Of a stretch of DNA of 64,000 nt, positions 16,850 through 25,096 are shown in pieces. The stretch's first letter is position 1. Every line of letters starts with the position of its first letter. Both the position numbers and the translations under genes were made by a program. Origin of the DNA: Sulfobacillus thermosulfidooxidans (lineage in GTDB: Bacteria > Bacillota > Sulfobacillia > Sulfobacillales > Sulfobacillaceae). The DNA lies in NCBI RefSeq assembly GCF_001280565.1, contig NZ_LGRO01000001.1, forward strand, positions 62,001 through 126,000, in the 5' to 3' direction. The notes below the pieces were generated by a model, which was not told where the DNA came from, ran no database searches, and saw nothing but the letters and a program-made list of their open reading frames with translations.

Positions 16850-17956
16850 ATGAGACCGACGGTCGCCACGATTCATTTAGATCGATTGCGTAAGAATGTG
16901 CAGTGGATACGAGCACAACTGAATCCTCATGTGAAGATGATGGCTGTCGTTAAGGCGGATGCCTATGGTCATGGTGCGCACAAAGTGGCGGAGGCGGCTT
17001 TAGAGGCGGGTGCAGAGTTTCTTGGTGTCGCTCTCGTTGAAGAAGGGATGGCGCTGAGACGTCATGGAATTCGATCACCCATCTTAGTGTTGGGGCAAGT
17101 TCCCATGAATCAAGTCACCGAGGCCATTGCCTATGACTTGGACATCGTCGTGTTTGATCCCATGACGTTTGATCAGGCCGTACGCGCTGGTCAATTTCTG
17201 CACAAGCCCGTAAAAATTCACTTGAAGTTAGATACTGGGATGGGACGGATTGGCTTATGGCCCGATTACTTCGACCGGACCTGGATAGAACGATTAAGAA
17301 ATCCGGCCATAAGTTTCCAAGGCCTTATGACGCATTTTGCCAATGCTGATGCGCAAGACGAGCGAGGGACTAAAGAACAGGTCCAAAGATTTTTAGACGT
17401 CCTAGAGATATGTCGGGAAAACGGGCTTGAACCGCCTTTTGTGCACGCAGCCAATTCGGCAGCGGCGCTGAAAATGCCCGGGACTCAGTTTAATTTGGTC
17501 CGTATTGGGATTGCCATGTATGGATTGGAAGCCTATTCACCAATGCCCGCGGACTTAAAACCGGTATTGGAACTGACATCGCAAGTGGTTTTTATCAAAA
17601 CAGTCGACGAAGGCTTCGCCGTGGGGTATGGCAGCACCTATATCACCCAGGAACCTATGAAGATTGTGACCGTGCCGGTAGGTTACGCCGATGGCTACCG
17701 CCGGGGACTGTCGAACCGGGCACACGTTTTGATCCGGGGACGGAGATATCCGGTGATTGGACGGATTTCCATGGATCAATTGACCGTAGGCATGGGCATA
17801 GACGATCCAGTGGCGATAGGCGATCCCGTGGTGCTGATTGGGGAACAAGGCCAAGAGAGTATTACGGCCGATGACTTGGCTCGTCTTTTAGATACGATCG
17901 GTTATGAGATTGTGAGTGGGTTATCACCAAGAATTCCCCGGGTTTATGGTAATTGA
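16850..17956 (+). CDS. alr: Alanine racemase
   Basis: PLP enzyme that makes D-alanine for peptidoglycan. The 368-residue protein has the PLP-lysine motif MAVVKADAYGHGA near residues 33-45, the catalytic tyrosine region GYGSTY near residue 262 and the C-terminal substrate-site stretch GRISMDQLTVGMG. The ATG at 16850 follows AGGTAGGG at good spacing; a TTG directly before it is less likely. Its stop codon lies within the -35 box of the downstream mazEF promoter. Confidence 0.96.
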   Translation: MRPTVATIHLDRLRKNVQWIRAQLNPHVKMMAVVKADAYGHGAHKVAEAALEAGAEFLGVALVEEGMALRRHGIRSPILVLGQVPMNQVTEAIAYDLDIVVFDPMTFDQAVRAGQFLHKPVKIHLKLDTGMGRIGLWPDYFDRTWIERLRNPAISFQGLMTHFANADAQDERGTKEQVQRFLDVLEICRENGLEPPFVHAANSAAALKMPGTQFNLVRIGIAMYGLEAYSPMPADLKPVLELTSQVVFIKTVDEGFAVGYGSTYITQEPMKIVTVPVGYADGYRRGLSNRAHVLIRGRRYPVIGRISMDQLTVGMGIDDPVAIGDPVVLIGEQGQESITADDLARLLDTIGYEIVSGLSPRIPRVYGN

Positions 17957-17982
17957 CAGTAAAATTTTGCGAAGTCTATAAT
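17953..17982 (+). promoter_or_regulatory. Sigma-A promoter of mazEF
   Basis: A perfect TTGACA (17953-17958) and a perfect TATAAT (17977-17982) are separated by 18 bp. The -35 box contains the alr stop codon, so the toxin–antitoxin pair has its own strong promoter directly at the end of alr. Confidence 0.85.
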
Positions 17983-18002
17983 GAATTGGAAGAGGGAAAG
18001 AG

Positions 18003-18257
18003 GTGGGCATTTTGGAAGAAAACCGTCGCGTGATAGTGCGTTTGCCCCATCATTTGGTGGACGCATTAGATAAGATGGCGGACGGAGAAGGACGTCATCG
18101 AAGCGAAGTGATTCGCGAAAGCGTCGAGTTTTATCTTGCAGAACAGCGTAAGCAGCAACTCCGGCAGGAACTGATTCAAGGTTATCAGGAACTTGGCTCG
18201 CTCAACGCGGCCCTCGCGGAAGAACACTGGGAATACGCCGGATATTCTAGGGAGTAA
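18003..18257 (+). CDS. mazE: MazE-type antitoxin, ribbon-helix-helix protein
   Basis: An 84-residue ribbon-helix-helix protein of the CopG/EndoAI type. The N-terminal NRRVIVRLPHHLVDALDKMA and the RSEVIRESVEFYL helix (residues 32-45) are the DNA-binding fold; the C-terminal tail (LGSLNAALAEEHWEYA) resembles the toxin-blocking segment of EndoAI. It is 3 bp upstream of the MazF gene and downstream of alr, the same order as ndoAI–ndoA in Bacillus. Autorepression of the promoter at 17953 is expected from the family. Confidence 0.9.
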   Translation: MGILEENRRVIVRLPHHLVDALDKMADGEGRHRSEVIRESVEFYLAEQRKQQLRQELIQGYQELGSLNAALAEEHWEYAGYSRE

Positions 18258-18260
18258 TCG

Positions 18261-18626
18261 GTGGCAACCTCAGACATTGTCGTGAAACGTGGTGACATTT
18301 TTTTTGCAGATCTCTCTCCTGTAGTAGGATCGGAGCAAGGCGGCATACGTCCTGTGCTAATCCTGCAAAATGATATCGGTAACCGGTATAGTCCAACAAC
18401 CATAATTTGTGCGGTTACCTCACAGGTTTTTAAGACACGGTTACCGATTCACGTGGATCTGAAAGCTGAGGAATCTAATCTCGACCGGGATTCGGTCATC
18501 TTGTTAGAACAGATTCGAACGATTGATAAACGCCGACTAAAAGAGCGCATTGCGCATTTAAGTCCTGAAGTGATGAACCGAGTCAATCAAGCCATCGTCA
18601 TAAGTTTAGGCTTGACCGATTTGTAA
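18261..18626 (+). CDS. mazF: MazF/EndoA endoribonuclease toxin
   Basis: A sequence-specific mRNA interferase of the PemK/MazF family, 121 residues. It shows KRGDIFFADLSPVVGSEQGGI near the N-terminus (catalytic arginine and substrate loop regions), RPVLILQNDIGNRYSPTTI and the C-terminal VILLEQIRTIDKRRL. The GTG start is 3 bp after the antitoxin stop. It is close in length and motifs to chromosomal EndoA of Bacillus, so a housekeeping stress role is likely. Recognition sequence cannot be read from the protein. Confidence 0.94.
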   Translation: MATSDIVVKRGDIFFADLSPVVGSEQGGIRPVLILQNDIGNRYSPTTIICAVTSQVFKTRLPIHVDLKAEESNLDRDSVILLEQIRTIDKRRLKERIAHLSPEVMNRVNQAIVISLGLTDL

Positions 18627-18718
18627 AGTTAAGGTGAGTCCACGCACGGACTCACTTTCCCTATTTAAGGCACCAGTTAGGAACATGGTGAATTCCAAAA
18701 TGAAAGGTGGGCCACCTC

Positions 18719-19465
18719 GTGTCGACGCTGCAGCTAACGAAGCCCTTAATCGGGATTTCTGTTTCACGAGAAATCGGTTCGGATAATGTGCCGCGTGACT
18801 TCCTGCGTGCCAGTTATCTTCATGCCATACAATTGGCAGGTGGCATCCCCATATTATTGCCCAATATCCCTGAGAGCCAAGAAGCCTTAAAAGTCTGCCA
18901 TGGCCTGCTGTTGACTGGCGGGGGCGATTATGATCCGGCATGTTATGGGCAATCCGATAAGGGAACGAAATGGGATGGAGTCTCTGCGGACCGGGATGAA
19001 ACGGAATTGCTATTAATTCGTACGGCCTTCGATTTAGCAATGCCGGTATTTGGGATTTGCCGGGGTATTCAGGCCCTAGCTGTGGCCGGCAATGGTTCCT
19101 TGATTCAAGATATTGCTACAACCTATCCGGACTCATTATTGCACCATCATCAATCGGCGCCGCGTTCTTATCCCACTCATCAGGTGACGGTGGACAAATC
19201 GAGTCGTCTCGCCAGCATTGTAGGCACTGAACAAGTACAGGTAAATTCGTTTCACCACCAAGCCGTCGACAAGGTACCGAAAAACTGGGTGGTTAATGCC
19301 CATGCTGAAGATGGACTGATTGAAGGGATTGAATTGCCGCAATATCCCTTCGCTATCGGTGTGCAATGGCATCCCGAAGATTTGGTCGATAACTTTGGGG
19401 AGGCTCGTCAATTATTCATATCGTTTGTGCAAGCGGCACGACAATATCAGGAGGCAAACTATTAG
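18719..19465 (+). CDS. Class I glutamine amidotransferase-like hydrolase (PuuD/peptidase C26 type)
   Basis: A 248-residue hydrolase of the gamma-glutamyl-gamma-aminobutyrate hydrolase family. The nucleophile cysteine lies in FGICRGIQALAV and the His/Glu pair in GVQWHPEDL; the N-terminus KPLIGISVSREI is typical. The GTG at 18719 is preferred to GTG at 18707 because AAAGGTGG sits 8 nt before it. It is followed after 2 bp by an asparaginase gene and then by an amidohydrolase gene, suggesting a unit that frees ammonia or amino acids from amide-bonded compounds. The true substrate is unknown. Confidence 0.82.
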   Translation: MSTLQLTKPLIGISVSREIGSDNVPRDFLRASYLHAIQLAGGIPILLPNIPESQEALKVCHGLLLTGGGDYDPACYGQSDKGTKWDGVSADRDETELLLIRTAFDLAMPVFGICRGIQALAVAGNGSLIQDIATTYPDSLLHHHQSAPRSYPTHQVTVDKSSRLASIVGTEQVQVNSFHHQAVDKVPKNWVVNAHAEDGLIEGIELPQYPFAIGVQWHPEDLVDNFGEARQLFISFVQAARQYQEANY

Positions 19466-19467
19466 GC

Positions 19468-20493
19468 ATGGCAGAAAAAGCAGTCGAGATCCTTCGCGGT
19501 AAGATGGTAGAAAGCCGCGCATTTGCAGATGTAGCAGTCGTTGATAGTTTAGGACATATTCGTTTTTGGCTGGGGAATCCCGAACGCCCCACATTTTGGC
19601 GGTCGAGCGCGAAACCGTTTCAAGCACTGCCCGTAATTTTGTCGGGGGCGATGGAACGGTATCATTTTTCTTCCGAAGATGTAGCGATTATTTGTGCGTC
19701 CCACGGGGGAGAGGAGGCCCACGTCCGGCAAGTGTCCTCGTTATTAGAGCGGATTGGCGCAAGCGGCGAGGATTTAGCGTGCGGTGTGCATCCTCCAAGT
19801 GATCAAGCATCTTGGCGGTCTTTATTGGAAACAGGTCAAGAACCGACGATTTTACACAACAACTGTAGTGGTAAGCATACGGGCATGCTAACCTTAGCAC
19901 GCATGTTAGATGCCCCGTTAGCCGGTTATGAAAAGAGCGATCATCCTGTTCAACGCAAAATCCGCCAGGCTATCTCGCTTATGACCGATATTCCTGAAAT
20001 GGATTTGATTACAGGTATCGACGGATGTAGTGTCCCGACCTTTTACTTGCCACTAGCCCGCATGGCTCTGGCTTATGCCAGGCTAGTCGATCCCCGCGGA
20101 CTTCCTGAGGATATCCAGGCTGCTACCGCCGTTATCGCAGAAGCTATGCGCCTTCATCCATATTTGGTGAGTGGGACGGGACGTCTTGAGGTCACTTTAG
20201 CTGAAGCCACGCATCACCGGTTTGTGGCTAAAGGTGGTGCTGAAGCTGTCTTTTGTCTAGGAATTCCAGAAAAAGGACTAGGTTTAGCGGTTAAAATCGA
20301 TGATGGCATGTCACGGACCATCCCTCCTGTTGTTATCCATGCGCTAGAAGACATGGGTATCCTATCAGCTCAAGAATTGATGGCACTCTCAGAAGTGAGG
20401 GTTCCCATTTTACGCAATCACCGCGGATTAGAGGTCGGACGCATAACGCCGACATTTCATTTACACCGGGGGAAAATCTTATGTGGGCATTAA
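19468..20493 (+). CDS. L-asparaginase II family protein
   Basis: A 341-residue member of the thermolabile/type II L-asparaginase family (PF06089), distinct from the classical AnsA/AnsB fold. Recognisable blocks are RGKMVESRAFADVAVVD at the start, WRSSAKPFQALPVILSG near residues 44-60, ASHGGEEAHV, and the central LHNNCSGKHTGMLTLARML. Members hydrolyse L-asparagine to aspartate and ammonia. It starts 2 bp after the C26 hydrolase gene and overlaps the amidohydrolase by 13 bp, so the three are translated as a unit. Confidence 0.88.
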   Translation: MAEKAVEILRGKMVESRAFADVAVVDSLGHIRFWLGNPERPTFWRSSAKPFQALPVILSGAMERYHFSSEDVAIICASHGGEEAHVRQVSSLLERIGASGEDLACGVHPPSDQASWRSLLETGQEPTILHNNCSGKHTGMLTLARMLDAPLAGYEKSDHPVQRKIRQAISLMTDIPEMDLITGIDGCSVPTFYLPLARMALAYARLVDPRGLPEDIQAATAVIAEAMRLHPYLVSGTGRLEVTLAEATHHRFVAKGGAEAVFCLGIPEKGLGLAVKIDDGMSRTIPPVVIHALEDMGILSAQELMALSEVRVPILRNHRGLEVGRITPTFHLHRGKILCGH

Positions 20494-21623
20494 CACATGT
20501 TAGGATCATGGACGGCAGTGGGCTAGATATCGAAGATGGGGGAATGTTGATCGACAATGGGCGGATTGTGGATGTATCTACCCATCTTCAGGTTCCACTT
20601 CACGTGAAAGAGGTATCCGGACAGGGGCAGCTATGTTTGCCGGGATTTATTGATGCCCACAGTCATATTGGACTGAGCACCAGCGGTGAGACTTTAGGAA
20701 ACCAAGATGTCAATGAGGCTACCGAAGCCATCACCGCTGACGTGCGGGCCTTAGATGGGATTAATCCCCACGATCCCGCGATTTCAGAGGCCTTATCGCA
20801 AGGAGTGACTACGGCGTTCATAACAATGGGTTCAGCCAATGTAATCAGTGGCATGGGCTCTGTTGTGCATTTATGGGGAGAGACCGTGGAAGACATGGTG
20901 ATTGCCCCTGCAGCCGGAATGAAGGCAGCTATGGGAGAGAACCCTATTCGTGTGCATGGCAATTTGAAACACCGACCCAGTAGCCGGCCCGGAGTGGCGG
21001 CCATTTTGAGGGAATGGCTAGAAAGGGCCCGGTTATATGCCCAGCAAAGCCACGTTAGTTATAAAGATTATGATCCGCGTCTTGAAGCGCTAGCGGCTGT
21101 GGTCCGCCGGGACATTCCCTTACGGGTTCATGCGCACCGGGCAGATGATATCTTAACCGCCCTTCGCATTGCCCGTGAATTTCATCTCAATCTTGTCATC
21201 GATCACGGTACCGAGGCGGATTTAGTTATCGACCAAATTAAGGCGGCGGGCGTGTTCGTGGTGACAGGACCCTCTTTTTCCGCCCGAACCAAACAAGAGT
21301 TGCGCCACAAAGGATTTCATACACCAGCAGCATTAGTCCAGGCTGGAATCGTGACGGCGGTGGCTTCTGATCACCCTGTGGTGCCTGCTGAGTATCTGCG
21401 GCTTTATGCCGGCCTTACGATGCGCCAGGGATTAAGTTTTACCCAGGCCCTCAGCACCATCACCACAGCGCCGGCACAAATTTTAGGGATGGGTGATCAA
21501 CTCGGGCAGTTGAAAGCCGGTTATCGAGCGGATTTTGTACTTTGGAAGGGAAATCCCCTGACCGATATTCAAGCAGAAGCCACGGCCGTCTATATTTCCG
21601 GGCAGTCCGTGTTGTCATCGTAG
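20481..21623 (+). CDS. Amidohydrolase (imidazolonepropionase-like)
   Basis: A 380-residue metal-dependent hydrolase of the amidohydrolase superfamily. It has the metal motif GFIDAHSHIG near residues 57-66, later histidines in VHAHRADD and VIDHGTEA, the catalytic aspartate in VASDHPVV and the C-terminal beta-sandwich ending YRADFVLWKGNPL. The fold is that of imidazolonepropionase-like/prolidase-like enzymes, but no hut genes are near. Overlap with the asparaginase gene indicates a shared role in amide or cyclic amide breakdown. No strong terminator follows it. Confidence 0.85.
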   Translation: MWALTHVRIMDGSGLDIEDGGMLIDNGRIVDVSTHLQVPLHVKEVSGQGQLCLPGFIDAHSHIGLSTSGETLGNQDVNEATEAITADVRALDGINPHDPAISEALSQGVTTAFITMGSANVISGMGSVVHLWGETVEDMVIAPAAGMKAAMGENPIRVHGNLKHRPSSRPGVAAILREWLERARLYAQQSHVSYKDYDPRLEALAAVVRRDIPLRVHAHRADDILTALRIAREFHLNLVIDHGTEADLVIDQIKAAGVFVVTGPSFSARTKQELRHKGFHTPAALVQAGIVTAVASDHPVVPAEYLRLYAGLTMRQGLSFTQALSTITTAPAQILGMGDQLGQLKAGYRADFVLWKGNPLTDIQAEATAVYISGQSVLSS

Positions 21624-21655
21624 GACTGATTGGGTTTTCTACTAGTAAAAAAGTG

Positions 21656-21692
21656 TTGCTTTTATCTACGTCCTAAATTAGAATAATTATTA
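21656..21692 (+). promoter_or_regulatory. Rubrerythrin operon promoter overlapped by a PerR box
   Basis: TTGCTT (21656-21661) and TAGAAT (21679-21684) with a 17-bp spacer form a promoter. TTAGAATAATTATTA (21678-21692) matches the Bacillus PerR box consensus TTATAATNATTATAA at 12 of 14 defined positions and covers the -10 box. A PerR-type regulator is encoded at the end of the same operon, so negative autoregulation is expected. Confidence 0.75.
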
Positions 21693-21732
21693 GGTAAGTT
21701 TTATTACCAAAACAGAATGAAGGGGGATTTTT

Positions 21733-22155
21733 ATGCCATCATTAGCGAATACCAAGACCCACGCCAACTTAAAAGAAGCCTTTGCCGGAGAATCGCAGGC
21801 TAACCGCCGTTATTTATTCTTTGCTCAAAAAGCCGATATTGAAGGCCGCCCCGAAGTAGCTGGATTATTCCGTGACGTCGCTGAAGGAGAAACCGGTCAC
21901 GCATTTGGACATTTTGAATTTTTGGAAGAAGTCGGAGATCCGGTCACAGGTGTTCCTGTCGGTAGCACCGAAGATAACTTGAAGAGTGCGATTGAAGGTG
22001 AAACATACGAATACACGCAAATGTATCCGGGATTTGCCAAAGTTGCCCGTGAAGAAGGGTTCGATGAAATCGCGGAATGGTTTGAAACTTTAGCACGAGC
22101 GGAAAAAAGTCATGCTGGGCGATTCACCAAGGGCCTTGCTGCACTCGAGGACTAA
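21733..22155 (+). CDS. Rubrerythrin without rubredoxin domain (sulerythrin type)
   Basis: A 140-residue four-helix diiron protein that reduces hydrogen peroxide. It carries the rubrerythrin glutamate motifs [41 protein letters not shown] and [11 protein letters not shown], but ends there, without the C-terminal rubredoxin FeS4 domain; this is the sulerythrin form known from aerobic acidophiles. AAGGGGG precedes the ATG. It leads an operon with an Fe–S oxidoreductase, DUF3501 and PerR, and its promoter carries a PerR box. The electron donor would have to be a separate protein, perhaps the Fe–S protein next door. Confidence 0.93.
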   Translation: MPSLANTKTHANLKEAFAGESQANRRYLFFAQKADIEGRPEVAGLFRDVAEGETGHAFGHFEFLEEVGDPVTGVPVGSTEDNLKSAIEGETYEYTQMYPGFAKVAREEGFDEIAEWFETLARAEKSHAGRFTKGLAALED

Positions 22156-22164
22156 CCGGGGAAC

Positions 22165-22190
22165 AAAGGGGGGCCTTGGTGCCCCCTTTT
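22165..22190 (+). terminator. Hairpin between rubrerythrin and the Fe–S oxidoreductase gene
   Basis: AAAGGGGG (22165-22172) pairs with CCCCCTTT (22182-22189), followed by only four T. It is likely a partial terminator that lets the abundant rubrerythrin message exceed the downstream genes. Confidence 0.6.
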
Positions 22191-22216
22191 AACGCTACGT
22201 TAAGGGGGGATGTTTA

Positions 22217-23494
22217 GTGGAATATAATCCGAATACGGATACCTATTGGGATGAGAGTGCATTAGTCCAGGATATGAAAACCGCATTTGACATTTGTAAT
22301 GGATGTCGGCTTTGTTTTAGCCTTTGTCCATCGTTTCCTGATCTCTTTAAATCGGTAGAAGCGCATGATGACAACGTGGACTTATTAACAGACGAAGAAT
22401 TGGCACGGCCTGCAGATTTATGTTACCAATGTAAACTGTGTTATATGAAATGTCCCTATATCCCTCCGCACCGTTTTGATTTAGATTTTCCTCGCTTAAT
22501 GCTGCGTTCAAAAGCCATTCGGGCCAAAAAGAACGGCATGGCACCAGTGGACCGCTTCCTTGGAGATCCGGAACGCATTGGGCGCTTAGGGACGGCGGCG
22601 CCGACATTGTCCAATTGGAGCAATCAAAATCCGATGATGAGACAATTGATGGAGAAAACCATTGGCATTGATCATCGCCGTCATCTTCCCAAATTTGCCA
22701 TCATGCGGTTTTCGACGTGGGCTTTAAAGCGTCAAAAACGCCTCGAAGAGACCGATGTGGCGATATTTAGTACCTGCACCGTGGAATATCATGAACCGGG
22801 TATTGGCCAGGCAGCTATGAATGTGCTTAGCCACAATGACGTGCGCGCCACGGTCCCGTCAAACCAACGCTGTTGTGGAATGCCGGCACTAGATGGTGGA
22901 GATATTGCTGGCGCGATGGAACGTGCCAAACAAAATGTCTCTATTTTTGCACCCTATGCGAAGGCGGGCAAAAAAATTTTGGCTTTACAGCCTACTTGTG
23001 CCTATGTTTTGAAACAGGAATATCCCCTATTATTGGGAACGGATGATGCTAAAGCCGTCAGCGAGGCCACCATCGATGTTACGGAGTACTTGGCGCATAT
23101 GGCACGACGCAAACAATTAAAGACAGATTTCAAACACGGTCTTGGCACGGTTACCTATCATTTGTCCTGCCACACCAAAGCCGAAGGGTTGAGGCGATCG
23201 GCTAAAGACCTGTTAAGTTATATTGACGGCACGACAGTGAATGTGGTGGACCGGTGTGCTGGCATCGACGGCACCTGGGGATTAAAGGCCGAGTTTTATG
23301 ATGAGTCGCAGAAAGTCGCGGCCAAACTAACCGAAGCGTTTCAGAAAGCGACGGGTACGACTGCATGCTCTGATTGTGCCTTGGCCGGTTTACAAATTGA
23401 AACGGTCGCAGATAGGGCGCCTAAACATCCGGTCGAACTATTACAGGCCGCATATGGGCTGGCTGGTGTAGACAGTTTGGAAAGTGAGGATTAA
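22217..23494 (+). CDS. Fe–S oxidoreductase with two ferredoxin motifs and CCG domains (GlpC/HdrD type)
   Basis: A 425-residue protein with two N-terminal 4Fe-4S motifs (CNGCRLCFSLCP near residues 29-40 and CYQCKLCYMKCP near 69-80) and two cysteine-rich CCG-type domains further on (RCCGMPALDGG; LSCHTKAEGLRRSAKDLL with RCAGIDGTWG). This is the architecture of GlpC and heterodisulfide reductase subunit D-like proteins. The same rubrerythrin–Fe–S protein–DUF3501 trio occurs in other aerobes, which suggests that it supplies electrons to the rubrerythrin; that is inference. The GTG start follows AAGGGGGGATG. Confidence 0.85.
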   Translation: MEYNPNTDTYWDESALVQDMKTAFDICNGCRLCFSLCPSFPDLFKSVEAHDDNVDLLTDEELARPADLCYQCKLCYMKCPYIPPHRFDLDFPRLMLRSKAIRAKKNGMAPVDRFLGDPERIGRLGTAAPTLSNWSNQNPMMRQLMEKTIGIDHRRHLPKFAIMRFSTWALKRQKRLEETDVAIFSTCTVEYHEPGIGQAAMNVLSHNDVRATVPSNQRCCGMPALDGGDIAGAMERAKQNVSIFAPYAKAGKKILALQPTCAYVLKQEYPLLLGTDDAKAVSEATIDVTEYLAHMARRKQLKTDFKHGLGTVTYHLSCHTKAEGLRRSAKDLLSYIDGTTVNVVDRCAGIDGTWGLKAEFYDESQKVAAKLTEAFQKATGTTACSDCALAGLQIETVADRAPKHPVELLQAAYGLAGVDSLESED

Positions 23495-23496
23495 TC

Positions 23497-24087
23497 ATGA
23501 GACCTTTGACCCGAGAAGACATTGTGCCCAATGAGATATATGAACAAACGCGGGATCAATTCAGGCGCCGGATTATTGACATCAAAAAAGTCCGGCGGGT
23601 CGACATTGGTCCTAGAATTTCCGTGGTCTTTGAAAATCGCGACACGATGCGTTTTCAAGTCCAGGAAATGTGCCGTATTGAACACATCACCCAACCGGAA
23701 TTGATTCAACAGGAATTAGATATCTATAACGATTTGCTTCCCTTGGGATATGCTATCGGTGCCACCTTGTTGATTGCACTGAGTCAAGAAGACAATATGC
23801 CAGAAATTTTACGGCAGCTATCGGGTGTTGAAGAACAGGTATATTTGCAGACCGACAAATTTCGAATTCATGCACAAGCCGAACTCGGGCGGTCAACTGA
23901 AGAAAAGACCAGTGCTGTTCATTATTTGACGTTTACCTTTACGAAGGAACAAGTTCAACAATTCGCCGAATCCGAGAACAATACGGTTGCGATTCACCAT
24001 CCGCATTATGACTATGTGGTGGCACTGCCGGAAGTGACGAAAGCATCATTGTTAGCGGACTTGATTCAAGAACGGGGAAATCTATGA
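23497..24087 (+). CDS. DUF3501 family protein
   Basis: A 196-residue soluble protein of the DUF3501 family, which lacks a known reaction. The start MRPLTREDIVPNEIYEQTR and the central FQVQEMCRIEHITQPELIQQ block are family hallmarks. It starts 2 bp after the Fe–S oxidoreductase and overlaps perR by 4 bp. Its constant pairing with rubrerythrin and this Fe–S protein implies a role in peroxide detoxification or cluster handling. No cofactor motif, signal peptide or membrane span is visible. Confidence 0.85.
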   Translation: MRPLTREDIVPNEIYEQTRDQFRRRIIDIKKVRRVDIGPRISVVFENRDTMRFQVQEMCRIEHITQPELIQQELDIYNDLLPLGYAIGATLLIALSQEDNMPEILRQLSGVEEQVYLQTDKFRIHAQAELGRSTEEKTSAVHYLTFTFTKEQVQQFAESENNTVAIHHPHYDYVVALPEVTKASLLADLIQERGNL

Positions 24088-24518
24088 ACCCATCGGTTCG
24101 CAGTTTAGATCTTTTGCGTTCATCGGGACTCAGGATTACACCGCAGCGCTTGGCCGTCTTTGAAAGTATTGCCGGCCTGGATCACCCTGCAGTTGACGAA
24201 ATTTATGACCATTTGCGTCATAGTCACCCGGGAATGAGTGTGGCTACCGTCTACAATACCGTGGAACGCTTGGTCCAAGAAGGGCTAGTGCGCGTCATTA
24301 TGGTGGAAGGTAAAAGACGATATGATTTACGTCTGGATCACCATGACCACTTACTATGCCAAGTGTGCCATCGGTTGGAAGATTGTCCGGATGATTGTCC
24401 TTCGGCTGGGATGACGGTGCCCCAGGAATTTTTGGTCAAGGGACAGACATGGCAGATAAATCAACACACGGTGATTTTGGAAGGGGTTTGTCCGCAGTGT
24501 ATGAACTCACAACCTTAA
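24084..24518 (+). CDS. perR: PerR-type peroxide-sensing Fur family repressor
   Basis: A 144-residue Fur-family repressor. The N-terminal winged helix contains SVATVYNTVERLVQEGLV. The regulatory metal ligands of Bacillus PerR (His37, Asp85, His91, His93, Asp104) correspond to His34, Asp81, His87, His89 and Asp100 here, and the aspartate in RRYD is the residue that separates PerR from Fur. The structural zinc site is Cys92, Cys95, Cys136 and Cys139. It is the last gene of the rubrerythrin operon (ATGA overlap with DUF3501), whose promoter holds a PerR box. Confidence 0.87.
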   Translation: MNPSVRSLDLLRSSGLRITPQRLAVFESIAGLDHPAVDEIYDHLRHSHPGMSVATVYNTVERLVQEGLVRVIMVEGKRRYDLRLDHHDHLLCQVCHRLEDCPDDCPSAGMTVPQEFLVKGQTWQINQHTVILEGVCPQCMNSQP

Positions 24519-25096
24519 AAGTCACAGAGTGCCAACGGTGTCCTCTTTCTCTCGGTCGAACGCAAATTGTAAACGGATCAGGGTGCATTAAGGCTGCTTT
24601 AATGTTTACCGGGGAAGCTCCGGGAAAAGCCGAGGACCGTCTAGGAGTGGGATTCCAAGGGCAAGCAGGGAAAATTTTTGATGCTATGCTAGCCTATCTA
24701 GGGTTAAGGCGAGACGAGATTTGGCTTAATAATGCCGTGCGGTGTCGGCCGTTACAAGGCCAAAAGAACCGAACTCCCCGTCGCGACGAGATTGAAGCTT
24801 GTAGGCCATGGCTACTTCAAGATGTGGATCAGATCGCTCCACGCCTCATTGTGACTTTGGGCCGCATTTCCTATGAATCACTTACCAGACACGACGACTT
24901 TGCCGCCATGCGTGGCAAACCTGTAACAGTTCCTGGTCTGCCCTCTGTGTTTCCTTTGTTTCATCCGGCCTATCTCATTTACCGGCGGGAAATGCGTGTT
25001 GTGATGTGTCAAGATTTGACGGCCTTAATCCGCTACATGGATGACAACGGCATTGAACATCGGCCGTCCGAACAACTGGGATTTTGTCTGTCCTGA
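24497..25096 (+). CDS. Family 4 uracil-DNA glycosylase
   Basis: A base-excision enzyme of the thermophile type, 199 residues, with a [4Fe-4S] cluster. The N-terminal pair of cysteines is in ECQRCPLSLGRT, the active-site motif is GEAPGKAEDRLGVGFQG, further cysteines occur in NAVRCRPL and EACRPW, and the C-terminal uracil-binding HPAYLIYR is present. The GTG at 24497 lies 22 bp inside the perR 3' end and has GGAAGGGG upstream; longer in-frame starts would run further back into perR. Uracil repair is useful at high temperature, which speeds cytosine deamination. Confidence 0.9.
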   Translation: MYELTTLKVTECQRCPLSLGRTQIVNGSGCIKAALMFTGEAPGKAEDRLGVGFQGQAGKIFDAMLAYLGLRRDEIWLNNAVRCRPLQGQKNRTPRRDEIEACRPWLLQDVDQIAPRLIVTLGRISYESLTRHDDFAAMRGKPVTVPGLPSVFPLFHPAYLIYRREMRVVMCQDLTALIRYMDDNGIEHRPSEQLGFCLS

